A DNA stretch of 64,000 nt from an uncultured Myxococcales bacterium (GTDB lineage: Bacteria > Myxococcota_A > UBA9042 > DTJE01), in assembly GCA_937975765.1 (NCBI GenBank), contig CALJUR010000049.1, positions 1 to 64,000 of the forward strand, given 5' to 3'. Below are positions 51,102 through 61,062 of the stretch, piece by piece. Every line of letters starts with the position of its first letter. Positions within the stretch are counted from its first letter, which is position 1. The position numbers were made by a program, and so were the translations under genes. The notes beneath the pieces are model-generated. The model did no database searches. It had not been told where the DNA came from and saw nothing but the letters and a program-made list of their open reading frames with translations.

Positions 51102-53771
51102 TCAGGGCACGTTCCCCGGGCAGTTGGGCAGAGCGTTGTCCACCGACGGGCAGTGCACCAGCGTGAACCACCAGTCGCCCCGGATCTGCTGGGGGGTATG
51201 GTAGTAGTAGCAGTTGTAGGTGTCGGTGCACGGCACGTTCACCCACGCGTCGAACACGATCTTCGCAGGGCCCTTCCACGGGTAGCAGTTGCCGCCCCCG
51301 CAGGCGCAGTTGCACGCCGCGCACTTGAACCCGCCGCCCTCCATGCCGGCATGTTCGCAGAAGTTCTCGGCGCAGGCGCGCCGGGTCCAGGCCACGTCCG
51401 CCTCGCACGACCCCTGACCGGGCGCGCCGCAGTGGTTGCCGCCGGTGTTGTTGCCTTCCAGGTCGTACGTCGTCCACTGGATCGGCGCCCCGACCGACAC
51501 CGGGTCGCCGTACCCCAGGCACTGCGCCACGCACGGCGCCGCGGTCATGCAGCCCTTCAGCGAGTCGGGGTCGATCACCCACGTCCCCTCGGCCAGTTCG
51601 CACTCGACATCGTTCGGGTTGGGGTCGCCCCACTTCCAGTCGGCCGACGCCTCGTAGACCGTGATGTGGACCTCGCAGGGCGGGACCTCCTCGCGCTGGA
51701 TCCGGATCTGGGCCGTCCCGTGCCCCGCACCCACCCGCGCCGGGTTGTCCTGCAGCCTCCAGGCGGTCAGTTCGATCCCGTCGGTGTTCCCGCCGGACGC
51801 ATCCGCGCGGGCCTGGTAGGTCACGCTGGTGGCCGTCGCCGATTCGAAGGCTTCCACGGCGTGGCCCTGGTCGTCCAGCAACTTCCCCTGCCAGCCGCCG
51901 GTCTGCCACGCGAACACCACGGGGCCCTCGAGATCGCCGCACCCCTGGCAGGTGAAGGTCACGGCGGCGCCGGGCGCGACCTCGGCCAGGGCCGGCTGAA
52001 GCCGCAGGTCGGGCACCACGTCGATCCTGCCCGACGCCTCGCACAGGGTCGTGCGCCGGCCGGACGTCCACCGGTGGGCCACCTTCGCCTCGACCGTGTC
52101 CGACCCGGCCTGCGAGCCGGCATGGTAGGCCGCGAACGGGTAATTCGACGTGAACGGGGCGTGCGACCCGTCGTCGGCGGACACCAGTTCGCCCGCGGCG
52201 CCGCTCGCCTGCCACTCGTACTCGGTGATCCCCTCGGCGGGCACCGCCGGATCGACCTCCAGTCCCACCACCCGGGTCTGCCCGACCTCCACGATCGCGT
52301 CCGCCAGCGTGCACGTCCGGACCGTCATCGCGACGTCGAAGTCCCGGCGCGCCGGCTGCGCCTCCAGGGTCACCGTGACCTTCGCCTCCTCCGCCTCCGG
52401 CTCGTCCACCGCCGTCACCTCGCACGCCAGGCCGACGGCGACCTCGTCGGGATCCAGGTCGACCACGCCGGCGGGATCGACGGACCAGTCCAGCGGGGCC
52501 GGCAGGCCCGGCGTCCCGTAGCCCCAGCCCTCGTAGGGCAACTCGTCGCGGATGGCGTTCTCCACCGTCACGGTGGGGCGGACCGACTGCCCCGGGTCCA
52601 GCGAGAACGGCGGCACCGGCGTCCCTTCCAGCAGGCCGAAGTAGCACACGGTGCCGTACCGCTCCTCGCTGGACCAGGTCCAAGCCAGGCGCCAGTAGAT
52701 GTCCTCGGCCACGTTGTCGAAGTCCGTGACCGCCTGGAACAGGACCGAGGCCGTCAGCGACACCGCGGCCACGAAGGTCTCCGAACCCAGCGCGAAGATC
52801 GCCGCGATGGCCGCCAGCGTCTCCCCCGGGACCAGCGCCACCAGCACCGCCGTCACGGCCGCCGCGCCCTCGACCAGCACGACGCCCTGGATGACGGCCC
52901 AGCCGGCCCGCAGCAGCGCGGCCCGTTCCCAGCCCGGCGTGCCGGCCGCCGGGTGGCGCCAGGCGTCGATGAGCCGGTCGCAGCCGGGGTCGCCGCCGGT
53001 GTCCCCCGACTGCGCCGACTGCACCTTGCCTCCTCCCTTCGCCGCGGCCAGCGCCATCGCGAGGGAGTCGATCGCCGCCAGGTCCAGGTCCCTGGGCAAG
53101 GCCAGCAGGCGCACCTCGAAGGCGCCGGCCCCTTCCTGCACGGCCAGATCGACGGACCAGTCCCCGGCCTGCGGGCCGAAGACCAGCAGCCCTCCCGTCG
53201 GGGTCCGCGCACCGTTGGCCTTCGGCACCGCGGACTGCAGCGCGTCCAGGGCGGAGCGGTAGGCCGCGAGGCCGGCATCGAGGCCGGCCGGAGGCCTCGG
53301 CATTCCCGCGTCCGGGACCCGCCGGCCTCCCCGCTCCAGCAGGGCGTACAGGTCGTCCTCGCCGAATCCGGGCGGAAGGAGGTCGCCGACGGTGGCGGCA
53401 TACGCGGCGAACGCCCCGTCGGGGTCCGGGTCGGGAAGATCCTGTTCCGCGAATCCCTGGATGCCCAGAGCGCCGCCGCCCAGCGTGACGGTCCGGGTCC
53501 CGCCGGGCGAGGCCAGGGTCATCGCGACCCCCTGGAGGTCCGCGTTCGCGAATCCGGGCAGCGATACGATCAGCAGCCGGTTCGCGCCCTGCGGCACCGC
53601 CAGCCTGCCCGAGGCCTGGAAGGCGCTGCCGCCGCCCGCATGGCTGGCGCTGACGGCCGCCTCCCCGCCGGCGCCCGCCACCGAGATCAGCCGGGTTGCC
53701 GGCCCCGACGTGCCGCCGCCGCACCCGGACACCACCAGGACCAGCACCAGGGCCCGCAGGGCATTCCTCAT
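51102..53771 (-). CDS. Large lipoprotein with Ig-like repeats, unknown
   Basis: This 889-residue protein has a lipoprotein signal (LRALVLVLVVSGC). The first 300 residues look like an unknown alpha/beta domain, and a hydrophobic segment of 75 residues follows ('AVIQGVVLVEGAAAVTAVLV' and on) that may be a membrane-inserting or packed helical region. The C-terminal half has several beta domains of Ig/PKD-like look ('VPDLRLQPALAEVAPGAAVT' and 'FTCQGCGDLEGPVVFAWQTG'), ending in a Cys-rich segment. No family is recognised. A GGAGG precedes ATG 53771. Surface or secreted location is inferred. Confidence 0.68.
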   Translation of the reverse strand: MRNALRALVLVLVVSGCGGGTSGPATRLISVAGAGGEAAVSASHAGGGSAFQASGRLAVPQGANRLLIVSLPGFANADLQGVAMTLASPGGTRTVTLGGGALGIQGFAEQDLPDPDPDGAFAAYAATVGDLLPPGFGEDDLYALLERGGRRVPDAGMPRPPAGLDAGLAAYRSALDALQSAVPKANGARTPTGGLLVFGPQAGDWSVDLAVQEGAGAFEVRLLALPRDLDLAAIDSLAMALAAAKGGGKVQSAQSGDTGGDPGCDRLIDAWRHPAAGTPGWERAALLRAGWAVIQGVVLVEGAAAVTAVLVALVPGETLAAIAAIFALGSETFVAAVSLTASVLFQAVTDFDNVAEDIYWRLAWTWSSEERYGTVCYFGLLEGTPVPPFSLDPGQSVRPTVTVENAIRDELPYEGWGYGTPGLPAPLDWSVDPAGVVDLDPDEVAVGLACEVTAVDEPEAEEAKVTVTLEAQPARRDFDVAMTVRTCTLADAIVEVGQTRVVGLEVDPAVPAEGITEYEWQASGAAGELVSADDGSHAPFTSNYPFAAYHAGSQAGSDTVEAKVAHRWTSGRRTTLCEASGRIDVVPDLRLQPALAEVAPGAAVTFTCQGCGDLEGPVVFAWQTGGWQGKLLDDQGHAVEAFESATATSVTYQARADASGGNTDGIELTAWRLQDNPARVGAGHGTAQIRIQREEVPPCEVHITVYEASADWKWGDPNPNDVECELAEGTWVIDPDSLKGCMTAAPCVAQCLGYGDPVSVGAPIQWTTYDLEGNNTGGNHCGAPGQGSCEADVAWTRRACAENFCEHAGMEGGGFKCAACNCACGGGNCYPWKGPAKIVFDAWVNVPCTDTYNCYYYHTPQQIRGDWWFTLVHCPSVDNALPNCPGNVP

Positions 53772-53992
53772 GGGAAGCCTCCCGTCCCCGGCGCCGCGGC
53801 CGGCCGCCGCCCCGGCAGGACGGCGACCCCGAAGACCCCTCGCCACGGTCCGCGGCGCCCGGGATCTCCTTCCTGATTTCCTGTACTTGATCCCAGTATC
53901 GGAGCCGTCCGGCACCAAGTCAACGACCCGCGATACAGGACGGCCGACCGCTGGTAGGATCGGCGGTCCGGAACCGTGACCACGGAGGGACG

Positions 53993-56428
53993 ATGGATTC
54001 GAAGGCGGCGGACGGGCAAGGGATCGGGAGCATCCTTCAGGGCTTGCGGGTGGTGGAGGTGTCCGGCGGCATCGCGGGGGCGGTCGCGGGCATGCTGCTG
54101 GCCGAGCAGGGGGCCGAGGTCGTGCGCCTGCGCGACCCGTCGCGGCCGCCGACGGACCCGTTGCTGGAGGCGGTGACGGGCCGCGGCAAGGTGGAGGCCG
54201 GGACGGACCTGTCGACCGAGGCGGGGCGGGCCACGCTGCGACGGCTGGTGCAGCGGTGCGACGTCGTGATCGACGACCTGCCGCACGGCGGCCTGGCGCG
54301 GCTGGGCGTGGACGCCGAGGCGCTGCGGGCGGGCGGCCATGCCGGCCTGATCAGCGCGTCGCTTCCGGCCTTCGGGGCCGGGGATCCGCGCGACGGCGGC
54401 CCCCTGCCCGAGGTGGAGGCCGCGGTGGCCGGCTGCCTGTACGAACGGCCGCTGGGCGCGCCCCGCATGCACGACCTGTCCGTGACCCCGGTGATGGCCG
54501 GCATGTTCGGGGCCAACGGCATCGTCGCGGCGCTGATCGCGCGCCTGCGGACGGGCCGCGGCCAGCACGTGCAGTCGTCGCTGTTCCACTCGACCCTGTT
54601 CTCGCAGATCCTGCAGATCCTGGTCCAGACCGGCGTCCCGCGGGGCTTCCTGGCCCTGAAGATGATCGCGACGCCGTTCATGCGGTCGTGGCGCTGCAGG
54701 GACGGGCGCTACGCCTACCTGCACATCACGCTACCCGCCCACAACGCCCGCATGCTGGACCTGCTGGAGGCCGCGGGGCACGGCACCGAGGCTGCCCGGC
54801 TGCGGGCCACGATGTCCGCCGACACGATCCGGGACCCCAGCCAGGTCCGGGACATCCGCGAGGCGAACCGCATCAAGGCGATCTACGAAAAGGTCTTCCT
54901 CCAGCGCACCGCGGACGAGTGGGAGACGCTGCTGGGCGGCGAGTTGTGCTGCATCAAGGTCCGCACGGTGGACGAGTGGATGCGCGACTCGGTGGCCGCC
55001 GGCATGACGGACGCCGTGGTGATGGACGACCCGATCGCGGGGACGCTGACCGTGCCCGGGCCCGGGGCGGTCTGCGAGGAACGCCCGCCCGTCCTGCGGC
55101 CACGCCAGGTGGGCCCGGCGGCGCTGCAGGCGATGCTGGCGTCGTGGGAGGCGACGACCTCCCCGACCGTCGTCCCGCCCCTGGAGGCGGGAGCCGACCT
55201 GAGCCACCCCCTGCAGGGGATCCGCGTCGCCGACATGTCCCGCATCATCGCGGGCCCCTGCGCCGCGCGCATCCTGGCCGAACTGGGCGCGGACGTGCTG
55301 TCCATCCAGGCGCCGACCGACCTCGCCTGGGCCCTGTCCTTCCACCTGCTGTTCAACGCCGGCAAGCGGTCCGTCACGATCGACTCGTCCGACGCCGCGG
55401 GGAAGGAGCGGCTGTGGAAGGTGCTGACCGACCTTCAGCCCGACGTCTTCCTCCAGAACTACCGGCACATGGACGTGGCGAAGGCCGTGGGCGTGGACCC
55501 GGCGTCGATGCGGGCGCGCTTCCCGTCGGTCGTGTACACGCACCTGAACGCCTACGGCGAGCATGGCGCTTGGAAGGACCGGCCGGGCTTCGAGCAGATC
55601 GTGCAGGCGGTGTCGGGCATCCAGATGACCTACGGCACCAAGGGGGTCCCGAAGCTGGTGCCGACGCCGATCATCGACATCGGTTCGGGGCTGGCGGGCG
55701 CGCTGGCGACCCAACTGGGCCTGTACCACCGGATGCGGACCGGCGAGAGCGTGCTGGCCACGACGCACCTGACCTGGATGGCGCTGCTGTTCCAGGTGCG
55801 GCTGGTGGCCCGGGTCCAGCGGGACAGGGCGCCGGCCGCGGTCGGCGACGGGACGCGGGCCTTCGACCCGGGGCGCGAGACGGTGGCGGGCTTCGTGCGC
55901 CTGCTGGACGGACGCGCCTGCCTGGCCGGGGCCCGGGACGACGTCTGGGCCTTCCTGCGCGCAACCGGGCTGGTTCCTCGCACGACCGCGACGCCAGCCG
56001 ACCCGGTCGCGGCGGCCGGCGAGGTCCTGTGGTGGCGAACCCTGGCGGCCTGGCGCCAGGCGATCGAACGCGCCGGCCTGGCGGGACGCGTCGTGCTGGT
56101 GACCGTCCCGCGCGGGAAGAACGTGCAGGCCGACGTTCCCCGGTTCGACCCCGATCCCGTGCCGGCGGTGCAGGCGCGGGCCTATCCCGGCGTGCCGACG
56201 CCGATGTCCTTCGTGAGGCTGCCGCTGCGGATGTCCGGCACCCCGCTGGTGCGGATCGGCCCGCCCCCGATGCGGGGCGGCGACACGCCCCAGGTGCTGG
56301 CCCGCGCCGGCATCCCCGCGGGGAACGGCCAGGGCGTCATCCCCTACCCCCCCGACAAGCCCTTCGTCGCCTGGGCGCTGGACCTCGCCCGCTGGGGCTG
56401 GTTCGCGTGGCGGTCCGGCATGATGTAG
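53993..56428 (+). CDS. Tandem CaiB/BaiF family III CoA-transferase
   Basis: This 811-residue protein has two CoA-transferase family III domains in tandem: residues about 15-380 ('LQGLRVVEVSGGIAGAVAGM', 'MLLAEQGAEVVRL') and 405-805 ('LQGIRVADMSRIIAGPCAAR', 'ILAELGADVLSI', 'FLQNYRHMDVAKAVGVD'). Family III enzymes transfer CoA between organic acids. Most are single-domain dimers of about 400 residues; this fusion may form the dimer in one chain. The second half keeps more of the family motifs ('NAGKRSVTID'), the first less, so one site may be degenerate. Substrate unknown. Confidence 0.82.
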   Translation: MDSKAADGQGIGSILQGLRVVEVSGGIAGAVAGMLLAEQGAEVVRLRDPSRPPTDPLLEAVTGRGKVEAGTDLSTEAGRATLRRLVQRCDVVIDDLPHGGLARLGVDAEALRAGGHAGLISASLPAFGAGDPRDGGPLPEVEAAVAGCLYERPLGAPRMHDLSVTPVMAGMFGANGIVAALIARLRTGRGQHVQSSLFHSTLFSQILQILVQTGVPRGFLALKMIATPFMRSWRCRDGRYAYLHITLPAHNARMLDLLEAAGHGTEAARLRATMSADTIRDPSQVRDIREANRIKAIYEKVFLQRTADEWETLLGGELCCIKVRTVDEWMRDSVAAGMTDAVVMDDPIAGTLTVPGPGAVCEERPPVLRPRQVGPAALQAMLASWEATTSPTVVPPLEAGADLSHPLQGIRVADMSRIIAGPCAARILAELGADVLSIQAPTDLAWALSFHLLFNAGKRSVTIDSSDAAGKERLWKVLTDLQPDVFLQNYRHMDVAKAVGVDPASMRARFPSVVYTHLNAYGEHGAWKDRPGFEQIVQAVSGIQMTYGTKGVPKLVPTPIIDIGSGLAGALATQLGLYHRMRTGESVLATTHLTWMALLFQVRLVARVQRDRAPAAVGDGTRAFDPGRETVAGFVRLLDGRACLAGARDDVWAFLRATGLVPRTTATPADPVAAAGEVLWWRTLAAWRQAIERAGLAGRVVLVTVPRGKNVQADVPRFDPDPVPAVQARAYPGVPTPMSFVRLPLRMSGTPLVRIGPPPMRGGDTPQVLARAGIPAGNGQGVIPYPPDKPFVAWALDLARWGWFAWRSGMM

Positions 56429-56451
56429 CAGGGTCCGCGCGGAACCAGGCC

Positions 56452-58869
56452 TCAGGGCCGGAACCGGATGAACGTCGCGGTGGCGGTGTCGCGGGTGACG
56501 GTCGCGGTGGCTTCGCCGAAGATCAGCAGGGTGGTGAAGCTGGCGCCCCCGGCATACATCGGGTCGGACCGCGAGGACCACGGAACCCGCTGCAGCATCG
56601 AGTCGCCCGACATCCGGATGGGCAGGCCGTCGTACCCGCCGAACCACGAGTCGTAGGTCGCCGACGGGAACCGGAAGCGGGGGTCCGCGGCGGCGACCGG
56701 GCCCGCCCCGTGCGGCAGCGTGTGCACCAGCAGCGCCGTGGCCATGTCGGAGTACCAGTCGATCGCCTCGCGCCCGTCCGGCGGCACGATCCGCGGGAAC
56801 CCGGACTGGCGCTGCACGACGGACTCCAGGTACGGCAGGCCGCCCAGGTCCTCGAAGGTGGCCGCGCCGGTGACCGTCACGCTACCCGCCTGCCGGAACA
56901 GGTACTCCATCACCAGGGCGCCCAGCCCGTAGTGCAGGAAGCCCATCATGTCGTCCACGTAGTAGCTGTCGAAGAACAGCGAGTTGATGCACCACGCCTC
57001 GGGGTACTGCAGGGCGTAGTACGCCGTGTCCATCACCTGCGCCTGGCCGCTCCACGCCGAGGCCAGTTCGGACAACCCCTCCCCTAGGTAGATGTCCCCT
57101 TCCAGCACCCACCTCGGCAGGTCCTGGATGTGCGACAGCCACGGTTCGATCCGCCGCCCCCCGACGATCAGGTGCGCCGCCTCGTGGGCGATGAGGCTGG
57201 CCATGTCCGCGTCGGAGTACTGGCCGGACGGGCGCATGCTGTACACGATCTCGCCGTGGTCGCAGTCGTAGGGCAGCGACCCCTCCGGGAACAGCGTCAC
57301 CGGCCACACGAACGCGGCGGCGTTGTCGGAGGGCAGCAGCGAGGTGAAGAACACGTCGATCCGGCCGTTGCCGTCCACGTCGGTCGGCCGGCCGTACAGC
57401 GCCTCCTCCCGGGCGAAGACGCCGTTGTCCAGGCGGTCCCCGATCCTCTGCAGCGCGCCCTCGCCCAGCGTGCCTCCCGCCGGCCCGCCGGTCACGTCCT
57501 CCCAGAAGTTCGCGTGCGCTCCCTGCAGGCGCAGCAGGCCCGTGCGCAGCCGGACGCTGTACCCGTCGTCCGACGCCACCTTGAAGGTCCGGGTGTCGCC
57601 GACCGTCTCCTGCCGCAGCGTCCGCACGATCGGCCGAACCACGCGCCGGGGCGCGGGCAGGTTGCGGGTCAGCGCCGGCGTCCCGCACCGCAGCCTGGGC
57701 AGGGACGGGGGCGCCAGCGGCATCGCGATCGTCTCCAGGCTGTATGGCGGGTCCTTCACGTAGCCCGACATGCGCAGCGGGTACTCGATCCCGTCGTGCC
57801 CGCCACCGGCATCCACCACCGCCACGGCGTACATGCCGGGGCTCAACGAGACGCTGCCGTCCGCCTGGCGCACCCGCAGCACCTCGCCCAGCACGGACAC
57901 CGCCGGGATGCAGGCCCCCTTGCTGCACGCCTGGTCCGCGTCGCAGTCGGTGCGCGCCTGGTACCGGGTGCCGGTCGCATCGCACGTCGTCAAACCCGAA
58001 CCGTCCGTCGTGCAGGTCGCGCTGCCGGGGGTGCAGATGACGTACCTGCACTCGCCGTCCCGGCAGGCGCTCCCGGCCTCGCAGTCCTCCGGCGGCAGTT
58101 CCGCGGTCCCCGACGCGTTGCACTGCCGGCGCGACCGGAAGTCCCCGGCACAGGTCCAGGCGTTCGCCGTGCAGACCACCGGCACGCACTCCGCCTCGTT
58201 GCAGGCCTGGCCCTCCCCGCAAGTGGACGAATCGATCCAGGCGGTCCCGCGGGGCGAGCACTGCTCGATCGACCGGTTGTCCGGCCGGCAGCGGGCCGTG
58301 CCCGGTTCGCAGGCCACGTCCTTGCACGCACCGAACTCGCACACGTTGGCCCCGAAGCAGCGGGAGGCGACCCAGCCGGTCCCGGCCTCGTTGCAGTCCT
58401 CGACGAAGAGGCCGTCGGCCGAGCACCGGACCTCGCCCTTCCCGCAGACCACGTCCCGGCACTCGGAGTCCTCGCACGTCTGGCCGGACGGGCAGTTCGT
58501 GGGGGCGTCCCACCCGCTGCCGTCCTGGTTGCAGACCTCCACCTGGTGCGAACGCGCGGTGCACCGGCGCGTGCCGGGGGTGCAGACGGGCTCGCCGCAG
58601 GCGCCGTCGAGGCACACCAGGCCGTCCGGGCAGGGCGACCCGGGGCACGCGATCGGGGCGCACTCGGTCGCCACGCAGGCACTGCCCGGCGCGCATTCCT
58701 CCGTCTCCCAGCCCGACCCGTCTGCGAGGCATTGGGCCATCGTGCCGGTCCCGCGGCACTCGGTGGCGAAGGGCTGGCACCCCTTCCCGTCGCCGGACCC
58801 GCACCCGATGCCGACCGCGCCCGCCAGTACCGCGAGAACGCCGGACAGGAACCCCAGGGACCGGACCAC
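56452..58869 (-). CDS. Cys-rich lipoprotein with M30-like zinc metallopeptidase domain
   Basis: This 805-residue lipoprotein has a signal ending 'LAGAVGIGC', then about 290 residues with seven or more Cys-rich units ('CVPGTRRC'-like, 'GSGWDAPTNCPSGQTCEDSE') found in myxobacterial surface proteins. From about residue 440 a peptidase domain follows, with HEAAH at 562-566 ('ASLIAHEAAHLIVG') and 'LGEGLSELASAW' downstream as in the M30/hyicolysin family, where a second Glu binds zinc. It starts with GTG after GGGAGGTG. It should act outside the cell. Confidence 0.78.
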   Translation of the reverse strand: MVRSLGFLSGVLAVLAGAVGIGCGSGDGKGCQPFATECRGTGTMAQCLADGSGWETEECAPGSACVATECAPIACPGSPCPDGLVCLDGACGEPVCTPGTRRCTARSHQVEVCNQDGSGWDAPTNCPSGQTCEDSECRDVVCGKGEVRCSADGLFVEDCNEAGTGWVASRCFGANVCEFGACKDVACEPGTARCRPDNRSIEQCSPRGTAWIDSSTCGEGQACNEAECVPVVCTANAWTCAGDFRSRRQCNASGTAELPPEDCEAGSACRDGECRYVICTPGSATCTTDGSGLTTCDATGTRYQARTDCDADQACSKGACIPAVSVLGEVLRVRQADGSVSLSPGMYAVAVVDAGGGHDGIEYPLRMSGYVKDPPYSLETIAMPLAPPSLPRLRCGTPALTRNLPAPRRVVRPIVRTLRQETVGDTRTFKVASDDGYSVRLRTGLLRLQGAHANFWEDVTGGPAGGTLGEGALQRIGDRLDNGVFAREEALYGRPTDVDGNGRIDVFFTSLLPSDNAAAFVWPVTLFPEGSLPYDCDHGEIVYSMRPSGQYSDADMASLIAHEAAHLIVGGRRIEPWLSHIQDLPRWVLEGDIYLGEGLSELASAWSGQAQVMDTAYYALQYPEAWCINSLFFDSYYVDDMMGFLHYGLGALVMEYLFRQAGSVTVTGAATFEDLGGLPYLESVVQRQSGFPRIVPPDGREAIDWYSDMATALLVHTLPHGAGPVAAADPRFRFPSATYDSWFGGYDGLPIRMSGDSMLQRVPWSSRSDPMYAGGASFTTLLIFGEATATVTRDTATATFIRFRP

Positions 58870-58966
58870 CCGACACCTCCCATCGTCCGGATCGAAGGCC
58901 GCATCCTTACCGCAGGAAAGACCTGCCGCGCAAGGGCCCCGGAGGGCGCAAGGCCCCGGGCCGTCC

Positions 58967-60334
58967 TCAGTCCCGCGGGACGTCGCCGCGGGCCAGCGAC
59001 GCGAACACGCCGACGGCGCACAGCCCCATGCTGGCCCAGAAGACGACGTGCACCACCGACAGGAAGTCCGGGAAGTGCTCCGGGGTGATCCTTGCCTGCC
59101 CCATCCCGACCGCCGTCGCCGCCATCACCAGGCCCATCGACAGCATCTGGCCCACCAGCCGCATCGTCGCCAGCGTGGCCGACGCGACGCCGTAGGAACG
59201 GCGCTGCACCGAGCTCATGATGGCGTTGGTGTTCGGGGACGAGAACAGCCCGAAGCCGACGCCCTGCACCGCCAGGGCCGCGACCACGAGGACCAGCGGG
59301 GTATCCACGGCCAGCAGGGCCAGCGGCAGCAGTCCCGCCACGGTCAGCACCATGCCGGAGGAGGCCAGCAGCCTGGGCTGCATGCGGTCGGACAGGCGGC
59401 CCGCGATCGGCGAGAACAGCACCTGCAGCACCGGCTGGACCACCATCAGCACGCCGGCGTCGCGCGCCGACAGGCCCCGCACGTTCTGCAGGTACAGGCT
59501 CATCAGGAAGGTGACCGCGAAGGTCGCGCAGTAGTGGATCAGCGCGGCCACGTTGGACCAGGCGAAGACCGCGTTGCCGCGGAACAGCGAGATCGCCAGC
59601 ACCGGGTGGGGCGTCCTCAGTTCGTACGCCACGAAGCCCGCCAGGCACGCCAGGCCGCCGGCCACGCAGCCCAGGCTGAAAGGTTCCGGGATCCGCGACA
59701 GCCCGACCATCAGCATCGCGAGGCCCGCCGCGTACAGCAGCGAACCGGGGACGTCGAAGCGCTCGCCTTTCGCCTCCGCCCACTCGCCGCGGATGCCCGC
59801 CATGACGACGGCCAGGCCCGCAACGCCCAGGCCGGCCCCCAGCAGGAACAGGCTGCGCCATCCCGCCCAGTGCGTCACCAGCCCGCCCACGAACGGCCCG
59901 ATCGACAGGCCGACGTAGACGAAGGCGACGTTGATGCCCAGCACGCGCCCGCGCCGCTCCGGCGGGAAGGCCGAGGTCAGCAGCGCGGTGGACGTCCCGA
60001 AGATCATGGCCCCGCCGATCCCCTGCAGCGCGCGCAGCAGGATCAGGGCGGTCAGCGTCGGTGCGGCGGCGCAGGCCAGCGACGCGGCGGTGTGCACGCC
60101 CATGCCCGCGACGAACATGCGGCGCCTTCCGTGCAGGTCCGCCAGTTTCCCCAGGGGCACCAGCGAAATCGCGGCGGCCAGCAGGAAGGAGGATGCGACC
60201 CAGCCCAGCGCCCGGGTCCCGCCGCCCAGTTCCTGCCCGATGGACGGCAGGGCGATGTTCACGGCCGCGCTCATGAAGGGGGTCAGGAAGGCCGCGATGC
60301 ACGTGGCGACGAGAACCGGGCCCTGTCCGCTCAT
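58967..60334 (-). CDS. MFS efflux transporter (DHA2, 14-helix type)
   Basis: This 455-residue membrane protein has the MFS marker 'LADLHGRRRMFVAG' between helices 2 and 3, 'LLRALQGIGGAMIFGTSTAL' in helix 4-5 (motif B/C region), and about 14 hydrophobic helices; the length fits drug:H+ antiporter-2 members. It probably exports drugs or metabolites. The substrate is unknown. ATG 60334 lies after GGAT. The next gene on the same strand starts 29 bases upstream of it and may be transcribed with it. Confidence 0.85.
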   Translation of the reverse strand: MSGQGPVLVATCIAAFLTPFMSAAVNIALPSIGQELGGGTRALGWVASSFLLAAAISLVPLGKLADLHGRRRMFVAGMGVHTAASLACAAAPTLTALILLRALQGIGGAMIFGTSTALLTSAFPPERRGRVLGINVAFVYVGLSIGPFVGGLVTHWAGWRSLFLLGAGLGVAGLAVVMAGIRGEWAEAKGERFDVPGSLLYAAGLAMLMVGLSRIPEPFSLGCVAGGLACLAGFVAYELRTPHPVLAISLFRGNAVFAWSNVAALIHYCATFAVTFLMSLYLQNVRGLSARDAGVLMVVQPVLQVLFSPIAGRLSDRMQPRLLASSGMVLTVAGLLPLALLAVDTPLVLVVAALAVQGVGFGLFSSPNTNAIMSSVQRRSYGVASATLATMRLVGQMLSMGLVMAATAVGMGQARITPEHFPDFLSVVHVVFWASMGLCAVGVFASLARGDVPRD

Positions 60335-60363
60335 CCTGGAGCCCCGGGAGGTCGAAGGCGAAT

Positions 60364-60939
60364 CTAGCGCCCCTGCGGACGGGAGTCCACCGGCGCGGGG
60401 CCTTTCGCGCGGGCATCGGCGGGGGACGCGGCGGATCTCCGGGAGGCGGCGACCTTCCGGGGAGCCTGGCGCGTCACGGGCCCCTGGATGTCCACCGCGA
60501 TCGTCCCGCGGTAGTTCAGCCAGCGGATGTCCATCGTGCCGTTGAAGGTCATCGAGGTGGCATCGCCCCCGACGACCCCGTCCACGATCCGCAGCGTCCC
60601 CGGGCTGGACAGCGCCTTGAACCGGCAGGTCTGCGGCACGACCTCCAGGCGCCCCCGGCCGGCGGGACGGGTGTCGAAACGGCACCACTGGCCGGAGTAC
60701 GTGTGCGTCAGGATCAGGTCGGGATGGCCGTCGGGGCCGGGCGTCACCCGCGCGACCACCCGGGTGCGCAGAAGATCCTTGCCGGCCGGGTTGAAGGGGG
60801 TGACCGACAGCACCTTGATCTCGCCCCGCAGCGTGAACTCGTCCCCGGGACGGGCGTGCACGTTCGCGCGCGCCTGCCCGCCCGGCACCACCAGCACCAC
60901 CGTGGCCAGCCCCAGCACCGCGCCGAAGAGGTTCTGCAT
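60364..60939 (-). CDS. Exported protein of unknown function
   Basis: This 191-residue protein has a signal peptide (MQNLFGAVLGLATVVLVVPG, then GQARA) with a type I cleavage site. The mature part is a small beta-rich domain ('DEFTLRGEIKVLSVTPFNPA', 'TRVVARVTPGPDG', 'TMDIRWLNYRGTIAVDIQG') followed by a basic tail. It probably acts in the periplasm. No family recognised. It lies just before the MFS gene on the same strand, so a link to export is possible. AGGACACC-type sequence near the ATG gives a weak RBS. Confidence 0.65.
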   Translation of the reverse strand: MQNLFGAVLGLATVVLVVPGGQARANVHARPGDEFTLRGEIKVLSVTPFNPAGKDLLRTRVVARVTPGPDGHPDLILTHTYSGQWCRFDTRPAGRGRLEVVPQTCRFKALSSPGTLRIVDGVVGGDATSMTFNGTMDIRWLNYRGTIAVDIQGPVTRQAPRKVAASRRSAASPADARAKGPAPVDSRPQGR

Positions 60940-61062
60940 GGTGTCCTCCCGAACCGCCCGGCGCCTCCAGACGGACCGGACCCGGGGTTATTCCGAAGCG
61001 TCCGATCCGGGGAGGCCACGTCCCCATGATAGACTACTGCAAACCCTTCCGTGAGCCGGTGC

